A DNA stretch of 64,000 bases. It comes from Strigops habroptila. Its lineage: Eukaryota > Chordata > Aves > Psittaciformes > Psittacidae. Where the stretch lies: the NCBI RefSeq assembly GCF_004027225.2, contig NC_046360.1:3770001-3834000 (forward strand), in the 5' to 3' direction. Shown piece by piece: positions 11,901 to 24,914 of this stretch. The notes beneath the pieces are model-generated. The model worked only from the letters and a program-made list of their open reading frames with translations, searched no databases and was not told the origin of the DNA. Each line of letters starts with the position of its first letter. Position 1 is the first letter of the stretch. Position numbers and translations under genes: made by a program.

Positions 11901-14900
11901 CTACATTAAAACAGATGCAGAAACAGGAGCTGCTGTCAAACTCTTGCCAAAAAGCCAGCTTTTGACACGTGCTATGCACATAACATTTCGGTCCCAAAGA
12001 CAAAGCTTTTGGAGAGCTCATATCCCCTGTTCCTTGATTACTCCAGGTGAGATGCAGGAGCAGACATTTCAGGACATCAGTGGAGGTGAAACGAAATGTC
12101 ACCTGAAGCATCTTTCAGTTGCCTCTATGTAAACCTGAGCTTACTGTTCAGTGACCCTTTCACTCCGTGCAAGCAATTCAGTTGCTTGTTTGGTGAGCAG
12201 ACTTCAGGGTCTTACAGATGATCTCTATTTTTAGATTGTGCTTTGTAAGTTATTTACATCTTTTGCATTCAGACTTCAGGTGACTTCAAGGTTTCTGACC
12301 TGCAGCAGCTCACAGTGCTACTCGTGGTAGAGAAGTGTGAATCTGTAATGGTCTCTGACGGGTGGTAGAGGTTGCTGGCTTAGGCTTGCCAATGTCCTCA
12401 ATTATTCCAGCTTTCTAAACTAATCAGGCTAAGCCTGCAGGTCTGAAGTTGATGCTTGTTTACAGCATGTGAAATGCATTAGGAAATGCTTTTTATCACC
12501 CTTCCCTGCCCAGAGAAAAGTAAACCCACAATGCAAGTAGTCTCATCACCATTCCATCCAGAACTAACCTGGAGATGACTTAATTCTGCTCTCACCACAT
12601 TCAGTGGCAGCTTTTTGACTTGTGATTGATTTCAGCCATGCATGACAGAGCCGGTTTCTCCATGCACACTGGTATTGTTCTGAGGCATGTTCTTGTTTCC
12701 TGTTCCCTGCTGTGGGACCTGGGATTTCAACAGACGCCTTTGCCTCTCTGCCCATGCTCTGCCTGAGCAGCACCCGCGGCACACAGCGGGCTCTGAAGCC
12801 TGTTCCTGTGCAAATCTGAGGGCCAGATGCTAAGCCACAGGAAGGACCTTGCCTCCTCCATCCTCGTGTCTAGGGATGTTTAGTGTCAGCCTATGTTAGC
12901 AAGAAGTGTGAAGGTTTGTTTGCCTGGAAGCACTGAAATGGCTTCTTTGAACCTGCCTCTTTAAACTGCACTGTAGAGATGCCCTCTGCGGAACTGCTGA
13001 GAGATCTGGATTTCTCTTGTGTTAATCTAGCAAAGAGGCTCATGGTTACCATCCACCCGAATTTGTTATTTGGCATTCTAGCAGGCTAGTCTGGATCTGA
13101 GAAGCCGCTTAATTCACAGCTGTTCCATTTTAGCCAATTTTCCCTTGTCCCTGGCCAGGAGGAGTAAAGAAGACCAGTGTCTCCAGCCTTTTTCAGGTTA
13201 TCTAAGTTTGCAGTCAGTTTTGGCAGCATGGCTTAAAAACATCTGTTGTATAAAAGCTGGGACAGTAAAGCCTTCCCTTTCTGTCTGCCTCTCCACTTTT
13301 TGGGTGATGGGTACCATAGTGTGAAACTGTCTTTGGTGGCTGTGACTTATTTTAGGTAAACAGCAAAACACGAGCTTTGCTGGTTACACTCAGAACTGTT
13401 GCCCCTCCCGAGCCAAGGTGAGCATTGCAAAGGCTCCCCAAAGTGCATGAAGAGAACAGGATGTGCAGAGAACTCCAGATGCACGTTCTTAGGATCACAT
13501 CAGGAGGGTGGAGCTGGGCATGGACTTGGGTGGATGCCGTCTGGAAAACATCTGGGTGGTGCTGGAAGAGGCAGTGGTAGTTCAAGGGTGGGGGCTTTCC
13601 TTTCAGAGCCTGTTGCAAACCTGCACCCTGGTCAGTAGCATTGTCTTCAGGGTGGGATATAAAAGGCCAAACCACTTTTAAGTCAGCCTTGTTTTGTGCT
13701 GAGAGTCATGGTTCAGGGTAAAAATAGGACATTCAAATATCTTCCAGTAAGAGGTATTCATACCTTTAGGTCTGCTCTTCATATTACAGGACAAGACCCA
13801 CCTTTCTGCCCTGTGCACATTCAGTGCTTCATCTGGGAAGCTGGAAACACCTTTTGCTGAGCTAGACTTTCCACAGGGAGGATCAGAGATGGCAATTTTC
13901 TCACCTCATTTGCAAGCAGAGACCAGTTTGGGGCCTTTTGGACAAGGCCTCTCTTTAGTGGACACAGTGTAAAAAGAGGGCAGGCTCTCAGCTGGAGTTT
14001 TGCCAACGTCAGGTATGGCCATAGGAGTATAAGGAGAAAGAGAACAGTCTCCTGAAGGAGGAACATGTATCCCCAGCTTTTCTTCCTTTACCAGTTAAAG
14101 CAATCCACATCTCTTTGCAGGTGAACCCCCAAAAGACCAGCTTGTCTGCTGATCACAGAGCCCATGAATGCATGTGCACATGGTATTTGACTCCTGCGCA
14201 CAAATGAATCTCTCCTCACATACAAGATGTCTTTAGAAAGAGCTCTGGCCATATGCGGGCTGTTAAAAGCTGGAGATCTGCACCCTTGTGAACTAAGGCT
14301 TGTCTGTTGTAAACAATTCACATTGCAGAAGCAAAGAGCTTTATTTATGACCAGAAAGGCTGCCCTTGGCCTCCCCTGTCAAGAGTGTTGAAAGCAATCC
14401 GGGAATGAACTTTGCCTTTTGGACAGTGTCTGGTAGTGAGGGTGAACATATCTTTCCTCCCCGACCTATGCAAATACTGTCCTTTTTTGACAACGGAATG
14501 GAAATATTTAATCAAAAAGAGGGGTTGGCCATTTTTACTTTACAGTTTAACGCAGCAGTGAAGTACGGAGATATTTCAGCATGAAAAGAGTAAACAGCTT
14601 TGTGGCTTTGGGACACAGAATTGAAGGGCTTGGCAAATTCAGATGGAGCAATGGCATTTTTTGCCTTAGCCTAAGGCAGAAAGCCCAAGCCACTAGAGAA
14701 AAACAGACCTCAGCTGGTGGGAGCTGATGCTGTTGAGCAGACTCAGCAGAGCTTTGCCAGTTAACACTGGCTTGAGGGATAACCTGGCAAACGTTTGGGG
14801 ACCTGCATGTTGTGCAGAGCAGGGCACAAGCTGCTCTTATGCAGCACTGCTGGTGGGAACCAGGTCACAGCTCCCATGTTCCCTCCTGTACTACCCAACC

Positions 14901-17900
14901 AGAAGATGCTGGGGTAGCTGGAAAGGAATGGGATGGGAAGAGCAAGCGAATACAAGAGCAGTATCCTCAGCTACCAGAAGTGAGTCCTGACATGATCTGG
15001 TTGACTTACACTGATGAAATACAGCTGTGATTCTAGCACACATGACCTGTGCATGGTGTAAAATGGAAAAACTCCATGAGCTTTTCAGCCATCTAGAGAC
15101 CTTTCAACCCAGCACAGAGGCTTCCAGCCCTCTGCTTTAAAGAGATCTGTGTCCCTGTATGTCATAAATTGCTGCCGACAGAAAAGTGCTGGCAGGGACC
15201 AAAACCTGCAGCGACATTTTTTCATGAGGGCAGGATTAGGCTTAATTAGCTGCTGGGTTTAGGCCAGACACCAGACACAGGATCCCTATGTGTGGGAACT
15301 GATGTTTAAGAGCACTCCAGTATGGAGTAGTGGGATTACTCATTCTTGTGGTGGGCAGAGTAGCCCTAGGCTGGACTGTGACAATTTGTCAGAGTGAGTA
15401 ACTTCAGGGTGTAATTAGCCTTAAAAATCCAGGTTTTGGTGTCAGGAGTAGGAACAGCTCCATTCATTAAAAACTCCTGGCTTGCAACTCGTTTCCTGCA
15501 TTGCAGAGGTTACAAGGTGCCCAGTGTCTCACCCCACAGTTGTGCATGGGTAACTAGACTATCTCTTGGAGCACAACAGCCACTTTTGTCATGGTGACTT
15601 CAGCAAGTGATATATTATGTTCAGCATATATATAAAAATATATATACACATCTCACTTAAGTAGACCTACATCCTTTAAGTCAGCAGATTTAGGCCGTTT
15701 CTCTGTGTTATGTCAGACTTTGAGCACTTCTCCATGCTCCTGCATGGAGCTCCTTTGAGTCTTTGTAAGGCTTGTTAATTCTTAACAGTGAAGGCAACAT
15801 CAGGGCTAAAGCAAACCCCCAAACAGTTACAATTCCCATGAGAAACAAGAAAGAAAGAAGGAAAGGGGTGGCTAAATTTCAGCAAACAGATACTGTAGCA
15901 TGGAGTGCTTGAAAAGTGGGCACTTACCTGGGTGATGTGCTGAGCAGAGGGAGGTGGAGAGGGTGGCATTGGTGGGTGCATGGCAGTTTGCTGCATCACA
16001 TCAGCCCTGGGAGCTGGCAGTCAGTCTGTAAATGGATGCAGCTGCAAGTAGATCAGAAAGTCAAGACATCTTAAAGGCAAAGCTTGTTCGTGTGAGGATG
16101 GGGGTTAATAGTCTTGTTCTCTGCCAACTGCCTTAAGGCTGGTTTTCAGCAAGTTGACTTTAAGTGTGGAGAGGAGTGTGATGAACACTACCCTAACCTA
16201 GGGCCCTGCTACAACCCTGAAAGGACAGGGACTGCAAGCAAGGTGAGCTTAGCTTGCATGAAACAAAGTTGGTCCTGATGCTGCCACAGTCACCTCTCAT
16301 TGCCAAAGAGGCTGTCACCTGCAGTGCCTTCCATGGGACTCTCAAGAGACAGAGTTCAGTGCTGGCTGCTCGGCTTCCATCCACAACACATTATAAACCA
16401 TGCTAGCCTCATCTGTTGTATCCCAACACTTGCTGTGCTCTTCTTCCCTGCAGATGCCTTACCTGCTCCTGAACCCATCCATGCCAGAGGTGAGGCCTCG
16501 AATGTACCCCGTGTTTTTTGGAGAAAGCATTGAGGTGACCCCTGAGCCCGTGCAGGAAATCAGGTACAGATGGGATTGGGTGGGAAGGTGGGATTTCTGT
16601 CTTTTTCTGGTGCTTTCCCTTCTGCAAAAAAATACAGTATGTTTACAAATGGGAGTCATGGTTATTTTGATGGGAAGGGAGGGACAGGGGTGAGAGTAAT
16701 GCCTGAATCAAAAACACTGAGAGCAGCAGAGGTGGAGGGGAGGAGGCAGGAACTGGAAGGAGGTTTCAAGAGAAGGCTTTCCTTCCAAGGCCAGCTCAAC
16801 TCCAAGGCTATGATTGAAAACCATTACCATCTGTAGGCTTGATGGCCTCCACTGAATAACCTGATTGTCTTCATCCTGTTCCCTGCTGACTTACATCCTC
16901 AGTAGAAGGCACACCTGTATAATTATCACCTGGTTTTGTTAGCCCTTGCTGCAGAGAAACCAACCTTAGACCAGCCAACAGAGGTAGAATGAGCTCCTCC
17001 TCATGAGGAGATGGTCCTTCAAGCCACTTTGTGACCGGTGCTGCGGCCAATGCATGAACGTTGGACCCTGCTTCTCTTTTGCTGGTGTGGAATGTACTCT
17101 GCAAACAGCATGGAGCAGTTACACACAGCTTGGGGCAGGGATGGTGTAAACCCAATTCCCACCCCCTGCAACCTATGCAAACGTCTCTCTGGAAACGTAC
17201 CCCAGTAAATCTCTGCTTGCTGAGGAACTGCCAGCGGGGGTGTTTTTATGGTGATTACATCGGAGTCTTGTTCTGAGTGTGCTGAATGACTTGCTTACAC
17301 CCTCGCTGTGCAAAATACATTACCAGCAGCTCAGGTTACATGTGGTGCACAATCACTCACCCCCCTCCGGGTGGAGGTAATGACAAGCACACACCCAGCT
17401 TTTAATCTTTCTTACATGGAGCTGCACATTCCTTGGCTGCTGATTGCCAGAGGAGCCTTTGGGGAGCAGGGAAAACAAGTGGAAGTCCTGCTGCTCCCCA
17501 TGGCCAGGGATTCTAGGAAAAGCTCTTTATGTGGCCTGGTGTCTGTACATCCCTTCCGGATGCCTGTAGACATCCCATGTTTTGTGGGTTCTTCATTTGT
17601 CAGCTGTTAAGATGGCCACTTCCTCTGAGACCAATGGCTTGGATATTGGACAGCCATATCCACAGCATCTCTTTGCTTTTCCTGCTATTTGACCATTGCT
17701 TCGGTTTTCTGTAGGCCCCCACAAGCAACCTCACCCCCATGTCCCAGCACTCTGATTTTAGCTAGCTTGGTTGTCTTTGTGCTTTGATGGCAAGGCAAAG
17801 AAAGGACACACACACAGTCTTGACATCTCAACAAGTGTCCATTACAACCATGCTTCTGCCATCTATGAAAACCTTATTTAGGGCATTATTTTCCTGCCAA

Positions 17901-19004
17901 GCCAGAGCTTGCATGGACAATAAGGCTTGTGAAAGCAGCAGCAGGCATACTGTGTTGAGAAGCAGGTTTCCCCAGGCCCCAGTGTGACATGCCATGCCCA
18001 CAGCCCACCAGCAGCATCTATTCAGCCTGGTCAGTGGGGCAGTGACGCCCCCCAAGTGTAGCACTAGCTGTAGTGAGTGGGTGAGACCTACCACCATGAG
18101 GCAATGGTCAGGGGCCTGCAGCATTTCAAGTTGATGCTGCATGGCTTGTTAAAAATGCTCAGGAAAAGGCTGGATCAAGAATTTTCCTGGGATTTTGAGC
18201 TTTTTCTACACAGTCCATGGGGGATTGTCCAGTCCTCAGCCTCTGACCTACCCCAGGTGAGGGGTTTCACCTCCTCTTGATGTGCTTTGCTAACAGGGTG
18301 TTTGCTTCCTGTGTAGCTCTTAGGGCTGAGCTGAGGCCCTAATGGAACCCATAGAGGAAATAAGAGGAAGAAGTTGTTTTGAGCCTGTGCAGTAAGGTCT
18401 TTTCTGCCCTGACATGACTAGGCAGGCTTGGTCTTTGGTGCATATGCACTGCAGAAATGCTGTGATGGGTTCACAGTATGGTGGTATTCCACTAGGATTC
18501 ACCAGCAGGAGGGAGTCCTCTTGGCCTTCTGCTTTGGATTGTAGGGTTAGCCCCAATGTTTGTGCAACAAGAGGTCATAAATGTTGCCAGCTCCAAAGGG
18601 TTAAAGAAGAGTCCTACCTATCTTCTTTGCTGCCTGGGCTGTGTTCCTCATACCTTGCTTTCCTCTGTAGGTGCAATTCCGAGGTGAAGTATGACTCCGA
18701 GAAGCATTATCGGGATGACATTTTCTACGGCCCCATCCCCACCGTCACCACCTACAGCGAGACAATCATTGCTGCTCCCAATTGTACCTGGCGGAACTAC
18801 AAGTCCCAGCTGATCTTTGAGCCCCGCCAGAAGCCACTGAGGTTTCAGAGCACGACCATCATCTTTCCAAAGCGTGCCAAGAACATTTACCGGACCACCC
18901 TCAACTACAGCTTGGGTTGTGCCAAGCGTTGGTTTGCTTCCAGCGTGCAGCTGGAACTCTGTGAGGAAACCAGCCCGTGCGTCATCTACAGCGAGACCCT
19001 CTGA
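5661..19004 (+). CDS. RFLNA: Refilin A (FAM101A), filamin-binding actin regulator; 3 exons
   Basis: Joining 5661-5870, 16454-16563 and 18671-19004 gives one 654-nt frame of 217 residues plus stop, close to the mammalian refilin A length. The protein starts MVGHLQLQGMDESLKEK and carries the conserved LLDSPDSGLPPSPSPPFY segment. The conserved core follows: VFFGESIEV, EVKYDSEKHY, a PTVTTYSETI-AAPNCTWRNY block, FRSTTIIFPK-type sequence (here FQSTTIIFPK) and a Ser-rich C-terminus. Refilins bind filamins A and B and shift them from branching to bundling actin, forming perinuclear actin networks; they act in skeletal development. Introns are 10,583 and 2,107 bases with GT-AG ends. The DSG-plus-Ser/Pro stretch near residues 27-32 resembles the phosphodegron described for this family. 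The ATG at 5661 is chosen because the family N-terminus begins there. The gene runs convergently towards NCOR2, as in human. Confidence 0.96.
5871..16453 (+). other. RFLNA intron 1 (10.6 kb), no coding exon seen
   Basis: The intron runs from GTAAGA to a pyrimidine-rich acceptor ending CCCTGCAG. I found no frame with recognisable protein similarity. It includes an AT-rich stretch at 7.84-8.11 kb (TAATTAG at 7871, ATTATGCAAT at 7921) and another at 10.23-10.48 kb that look like candidate conserved non-coding elements. There is a T-run near 8625-8639 and an AT-dinucleotide-rich patch at 15626-15652. No CR1 fragment was recognised. Confidence 0.7.
15619..15655. repeat. AT-rich simple repeat
   Basis: Alternating TATATA runs broken by a short A-run, ending in TACACA, lie within RFLNA intron 1. 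They have no further recognisable structure. Confidence 0.7.
16454..16563 (+). CDS. RFLNA: RFLNA coding exon 2 (110 nt, ends phase 2)
   Basis: The acceptor CCTGCAG precedes ATGCCTTACCTG. The exon encodes MPYLLLNPSMPEVRPRMY followed by PVFFGESIEVTPEPVQEI and leaves AG of a split Arg codon before the donor GTACAG. VFFGESI is a hallmark of refilins. Confidence 0.93.
16564..18670 (+). other. RFLNA intron 2 (2.1 kb)
   Basis: Canonical GTACAG donor and a CTCTGTAG acceptor. I see no coding sequence, RNA gene or recognisable repeat inside it. Confidence 0.75.
18671..19004 (+). CDS. RFLNA: RFLNA coding exon 3 (C-terminal 110 residues and stop)
   Basis: The first G completes the split Arg codon and is followed by CNSEVKYDSEKHY. 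The exon then encodes the most conserved refilin region, including PTVTTYSETI, AAPNCTWRNYKSQL and STTIIFPKRAKNIYRTTLNY, and ends ...VIYSETL with TGA at 19002-19004. Cys residues near the end (LGCAKRWF, LCEETSPC) are visible. Confidence 0.95.
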
Positions 19005-22000
19005 TCCGCCCTGCCGCTGGCAACCGTGCGACCTCGAGGAGGCCGTGGCCTTTGCTGGGTCTCTGGCTGGGTCTTCGTTGATGGCAAGTGAATACTAATG
19101 GCTGGAGAACACATCGTCTCGTCTCGGGTGAGGCTGAACTGGCTGGGAGGAGGCTCGCAGGGCACGGAATGGTTTTGATCAGTGAGAGGCTGGCTTGTAT
19201 TTTGTGACGTTCCTGACATTCATGATCTGGATTTTATTTTTGTTGGTTTTTTTCCCAAGCGTATCTATTTTTGACTTGTGTTTAGATGAAATCAAGATGA
19301 CAAAGGACCCTGTTACCCATAGCAAAGTGCTGCCTTGTGAGCTCTTGTCTAGCACATAGGTGAGACTCACTGTAACCTTCGGAGCTATTTTGATCTCTCC
19401 AAAGGGAAGACCAACTGCAGTGTCAGCATCCAGTCTACCCAGCATACACCAAGCCACGTCTCTTAGAGTTTAAATGCAGAGGAAGTGGTTCTTTGTATCA
19501 GTACATCACAGCTTGCCCCGCAGCTCATCTGGGAGATAGTTGCAGTATTACACTGTAGTAATCACAGGTCTAACTTACTGGGAGGAGCAGGGACTATCAC
19601 CAAGAAAAAGAGGAAGAAAACAGGCACAAGGTGCACTTGCTAGCAGCTAGATGTTTATATACCATAGCAAGGCGCAGCACAACCAAAGGTAGGAGAAAAG
19701 CTTATACCAGAGCATGACCACCTCTTCTGTGAGCCCAGCCAAGAGTGTGCAGGGGAGATTGAGGAAACTGAATAGCTGAAGGGCTATTTCCTAAAAGTGC
19801 CCAATTGATTTAGGAGCCAAATTCCCTATTTCAAAACTACTGTCATTCCAAGTGTCCCATGCTGTTTGTTGTCTTGAACACACAATTTACAGGGATCTTT
19901 ACACACTTGCAACCCTCTTGAGTTTCAGGGTATGGCTGTATTGCAGAGAGGAGTGTAGTACAGGAAGATGCTGTCTAGCTTCAAAGAAGGCAGTGCAGGG
20001 TTAACTCATGACCAAGGTTGCTCACCCTGTCAATAGTTTGCATACCTGCGGTGTGGACAGCTTCACTGACTGTGGAGGAGCAGCCAGACTTCCTTAGTGT
20101 AGAGCTTGAAGGATTGAAGAGCCCAAATCCACCCCAGTTTTCCTTTATCAGCTAGGTTGTAGCAATCAACAGGTTCTTCACAAACAGCTGAGCTGTGTCT
20201 GCAAAAGGATCAAGAAACACCTGAGAGAGCAGGAATCACTACAGCCATCCCAAGGTAAACCATTCCCCCACTCATGAATCACATCTGCTATCTCTTCACT
20301 TTGGTAGCTCACTGAAAATCTGCAAGAGCCTGGATTCCCACAAATACATAGCCTTTGAAAATAGCATGGAATTGTCTCCAAGAATCTTACCAAGAAGTTT
20401 TGCATGCTGCTCAGAAGAGTCCAGACTTAGAAAATAACCACACAGCTCCGGAAATTAATTTCCAGCTTTCCCTCTTCTAAACTTTCCATTTTGTTCCTGA
20501 CTTGCTGTGAGTCTGATTGAGTTATTTCAGAACACAACTGAACAGCCAAGTCAGAAACCCTATTAGCTATGTCAACAAGACGTAGCTGATTGCCCAGAAC
20601 AGTTGACGCACAAACCCACAGAGATTAAAAAAAAATATATCTGAAAACCCAAAAAACCCAATAAAAATTAAATAGTGACTTCCATCAGTTTTAAATAGTT
20701 TTTCCATCAATTTCAGAAGGCAATTGGTAAATGGGACCAGAACTGTGACCTTTATGAAACAGAGTTCTCTTGTTTAACATGGAGCACAAGTTTTCCATCA
20801 GAGGTAAATGCAAGGTCTTTATATACAAACCTAAGTCCTGACTGCTGAAGCATCATTGGTACTGCAAGATGTGTGCTTTGGCAGTGAACTCTGCCTCTAT
20901 GTGGGAGTTAGGACTTGTTATGGAGAAATCTCTCAAAGGATTTCCAAGGCTTCCACCTACTGTTGTATTCTCTTCAGCAACACAGGAACAATACATTTGT
21001 TATCGGTCAGATTTTGCTGTCATTGACTGTCAGCATCAAAGCTTGGAAAAGCAACATCTGCCTCAGAGGGGTTATTGTGCCTGAAGCAACCCTTCTCCCC
21101 AGAGCTCCAGCAAACCTGAGTGCTGTGGAGTTAGTTTAGGCAGTCGAAGCTCAGGTGAATGTGGTCTCAGTGCAGTGCAAGATGGGGATGCACTTGTTAG
21201 CTCATCTTGAGATCTATCCTGTTTCACCAGGTGCTGGTGAGTGAGCCTTGTGACCAGTGGAAATATTCATCTGCCTTTCTGGGTAAATTATGGGGGATCT
21301 GGAGGGCTCTTTCCATGCAGCTTGAGAGTGTAGCAAAGGGATTAGGTTTCCAAGATGAGCAACAGCATAATCCAGCTTCAAAAGCAGGGCCAGCACTGGT
21401 ACCCAGGAGATCCCTGCATGATGACAGATGAGATTGCAGGCACCTCCACTGAGCAAGTATAGAGACAGGCTGACCTCAAAGCTGAAGGGATGCCACAGAC
21501 TCCCTATTCTGACCATACATCAGGCTTTTCTCCTGTTAACAGTTGGATTATTCCCCTGCTCCAAGCACAAAGTTTTTGATCACACTGGTCTTTAAGCAGG
21601 GCAGGTTTTCCCCAGAAAATCTCTTCTATCATAGCCAGCTACAGGCTTTTGCCCACTTTGACCACTCTTAGTTCTGCTTCCTAAACATCGGCTGCAACAG
21701 AAAGAAAGAATTCAAAGAAAGCCCCAAAACTACTGTGCAAATACAGGTTCAGTGGAGAGACCTGACCCACAGCCTGGTCTTTCATCATGCAGGGACAAGG
21801 GTCTCACCGGTGGATGTGACCCCTGGGAGGGTGCAGTGGAGGGCTGCATCCTTGGCACTGCAGGTTCACCACATGTCCAGGCCAGGCCTCTTTGAAGCTT
21901 TATGCTTTGTTTTCTCTGCAAATAGACTAGAAATGACCTAACATGCTCCTGCTCCTTTGAGCTTAAGCAGCTTTTCTGCTTTTGCCATGTCAGGAATAAA

Positions 22001-24080
22001 AAGAGCTGTTTAGGTTTCTAGGCTGCTGAGCACACTTTGAGCTGTGTAGCCATGGACAGGCCATGGTGGGCTCCCACCCTGGACCACATCCAAACTGTGT
22101 CATTGCCAAGTGCCTGAGATCTGTAGAAGTATTTGAAAAATACCTTCTTACATGGTGTCTCCCATGGGCCCATCGCAAGCTGCTTTTCTGCTCAGTGAAA
22201 TGTGGCATTGGAAAGGGAATTTGTTTTTCCTGAGGACAGGAAAACCACAGAGGGTCACGTCTTTACCCTTGCCTGGGCACAGATCCCACCTTGCTGCCCA
22301 CCCTCCCTATTGCTCCTATCACCGTGGCTGGATTAGGCAGTTGTAGAAGAGCCAAAGTTCGTGTTGCTCATGAGTGGGAAAAGTGATGACTTTTTTTGCT
22401 TAAATGCCAGAAACTGAAGTTTATGTGTGTTGGCAATTAAGAATCACTCCGAGCAGCCAAGAAGTGCCTTACCTGTAGTATGTTTGTACATCTAAAAGGA
22501 ATGATCAGTCCCACCAAAGAGGTGTTTTTCTTCTAAATGGAGCATTATTAATCTCAACAACAGATCTTTGTTCATGTATATTTTCTGAAAGATACAAATG
22601 ATTACTTTAGACCATGGAAATGCTGCTTAGAAAGGTGAGTTTCCTTCAGCAGCTGGGACTGTGGCTACAGGATTTCTCCCCCGGATCCTAATGTACCTGC
22701 TGCCCAGTCCTATAAACCTGATGGGTAAATTCCGACTCTGCCTTTCCATCAATAGTTATTTTTGAGATCAGAACTTTCCCAGAAGGCATCTGTTTTTTGG
22801 GGAAGAAGGTTGGTTTTTTCCAATATGAAAAGTCACTGTCTCAAAGGCGTGGGGTTTGCCCTTCATCCCCTTCATTCCTGTGATTGTTTTGGCCCTGAAT
22901 GCACCCGAGCATGCTTGGGACTGGTCTGCCTGCATTGCTGTCCTTGCATTTGGGGCCATAAAGAGGGAACCCCAACTGAATATTGAACTCCGAATCTGTG
23001 GAATACTTTGCAAAACCCACAGAGCACAACTTTGACCAAACAGTTTACTGCTTCTCTTGTCTTTTTTGTTTTTCTTGTTGTTCCTAAGCCAGATCCACTT
23101 CTCTCAATGTGAAATACAGACAGATTCGCACCCTAGGTGCATACTTTCTGGGCATGATGAAATGAGGTTTGGGTGTTGATAGCAGTGTTTGAGTGAGCTG
23201 CTGGTCAGAGAAGTGAATGCTATTTACTATTTATGTTGAGTGAGTTTTAAAAAAACAGGAAAGGTCACTAGAAGGCTAATGAGCAAAGGACTTTGTAGAG
23301 CAAACTGAAGACTAAAGGCTGCGTGAATCCGATCTAGAGGCGAATGGTTCTGTGTTTGAACACCATGAGCTAGCATATTTAGCCATTGTAGTTTTAACCT
23401 GCCTTTTTTCCTGTAGGAAAGGGCATCCTTGTCTTCTTTAGAGCCAAACCAAAATCAGAGCCATACTCTGTCACAGTCATTCAGTCCCACTCTGAACAAC
23501 AGTGTTCCCCAGGCTTGCAGGGGACTGTGCGTATCAAGCACACATGCACAGAGCTGTGCCTCTGTGGAGAGGGGGAGCACTTTATAGGGAATGATAGATC
23601 TTGTTGTGGGATGTTAAAATTTCTCCACTCTGCTCCCTGAGGATCATCACTCGCAGATTGATCTGTTCTGAACATCTTCCCTAAAGCTCTCCTATAACCA
23701 TTGTATTTTATAAGCCTTGGGAGGCACTGATTCTTTTTCAGATACTGTGATGGCCATCAAAATGAGCAAAGTATCCTACCAGGTGAATTGTGACCTGAAG
23801 ATGGGTTTGAAAGGTGTTTGAAGGTTAGAGAAGGAAGAAGAGAACATGTAACTGGTGGAAATGCATAAGGATGTGTCATATTTTTTATTTTTGTAAGTCT
23901 GATTCTCTAAGTGCTTGTAAAGTACTTTACTGTTGTATATGTGGTGATGCAGTAGTTCACAATATCCTTTTATTTTTGTATATTCCCCCCTCCACAATAA
24001 TCCCTTTCTGTTCAACTCAGAGAGAGTAATTTAAGAAGACAAAATTTATATATCATAATAAAATGCTCAAACTGTCATGC
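19005..24080 (+). other. RFLNA: Probable long 3'UTR of RFLNA
   Basis: No coding frame of note follows the stop. AATAAA signals on the + strand lie at 20660, 21995 and 24057. The last is followed by a GT-rich stretch (ATGTATCTGGAGTTTCC), as expected for a cleavage site, so the longest transcript may carry about 5 kb of 3'UTR. Which signal is used cannot be judged from sequence alone. AT-rich stretches at 20.6-20.8 kb and 23.85-24.05 kb fit UTR sequence. Confidence 0.5.
24057..24062 (+). terminator. RFLNA: Candidate distal polyadenylation signal of RFLNA
   Basis: A canonical AATAAA hexamer after an AT-rich run, with a GT-rich element within about 40 bases downstream. It is the best placed of the three + strand hexamers after the stop codon. 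Confidence 0.5.
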
Positions 24081-24914
24081 TGATGTATCTGGAGTTTCCT
24101 TCCTCTTCACTTCCTTATCCATTTACTTGCTGCCTGATGCCCCTTTGCCCTCCTGGGGGAATATTTTTGGTGTGTCCCTCCCTAGTCCATGGATTTCAGC
24201 CCAGCTCCCTATGGTTTGGGGGCAATGGTCTCAAGCCTGTCAGTGCTGTGATGTGTAAAACCTGCTCTGTCACATGTGCCCAGGGAAAGCAGAGGGCACA
24301 AAACTCACACTTCCCACAGAGGCAGTTTTACCTTTCAAGATTTCACCATTTCTTCACTCTACATTTCCCTTTTCTTGCCTGATATTGCTCTACCCAGGCA
24401 TGAAGCCCTGGTGTTCAGTCTAGGTAATTCCTCTCCCTGCTTTTCCATGACCTTCCAGGGCAAGAAGACCAACGTAATGCTTATTTCATATTCAGATGTG
24501 CACATCCCAGTACACTATCAGGACCCCTGCTAGGTTCTGGCTTTCCAAATCATGAAGGCAGATGGGTTGCATCAGGGCTAAAACCCTGCCTAGCCATGAA
24601 TTGCGTTTTTAAAGCCATTGCTATAAAAGCCTCAGGCTCGTCAGCCAGTTATGAGTAGAGCTCTCAACTGTCTTCCAAGACCTAAGATGTCTGCAGGGAG
24701 AATCTGACACTAATCCTTATGGAAAAATCATATTGGATTTATAGGGATGAAGTCAATAGGCTTGGACGAGAACAGCTGTTAAACTCTAAGGAATGGAAAG
24801 GAGAAGGAGAGCCATGTTATGCAAGAGGCTTGCTTCAGGTGCATGGGAAGTGCCTATATCATCATCCCAAGCTTTTTAACACAAATCAAGGCTGAACTGC
24901 TCCTAGGATGAAGA

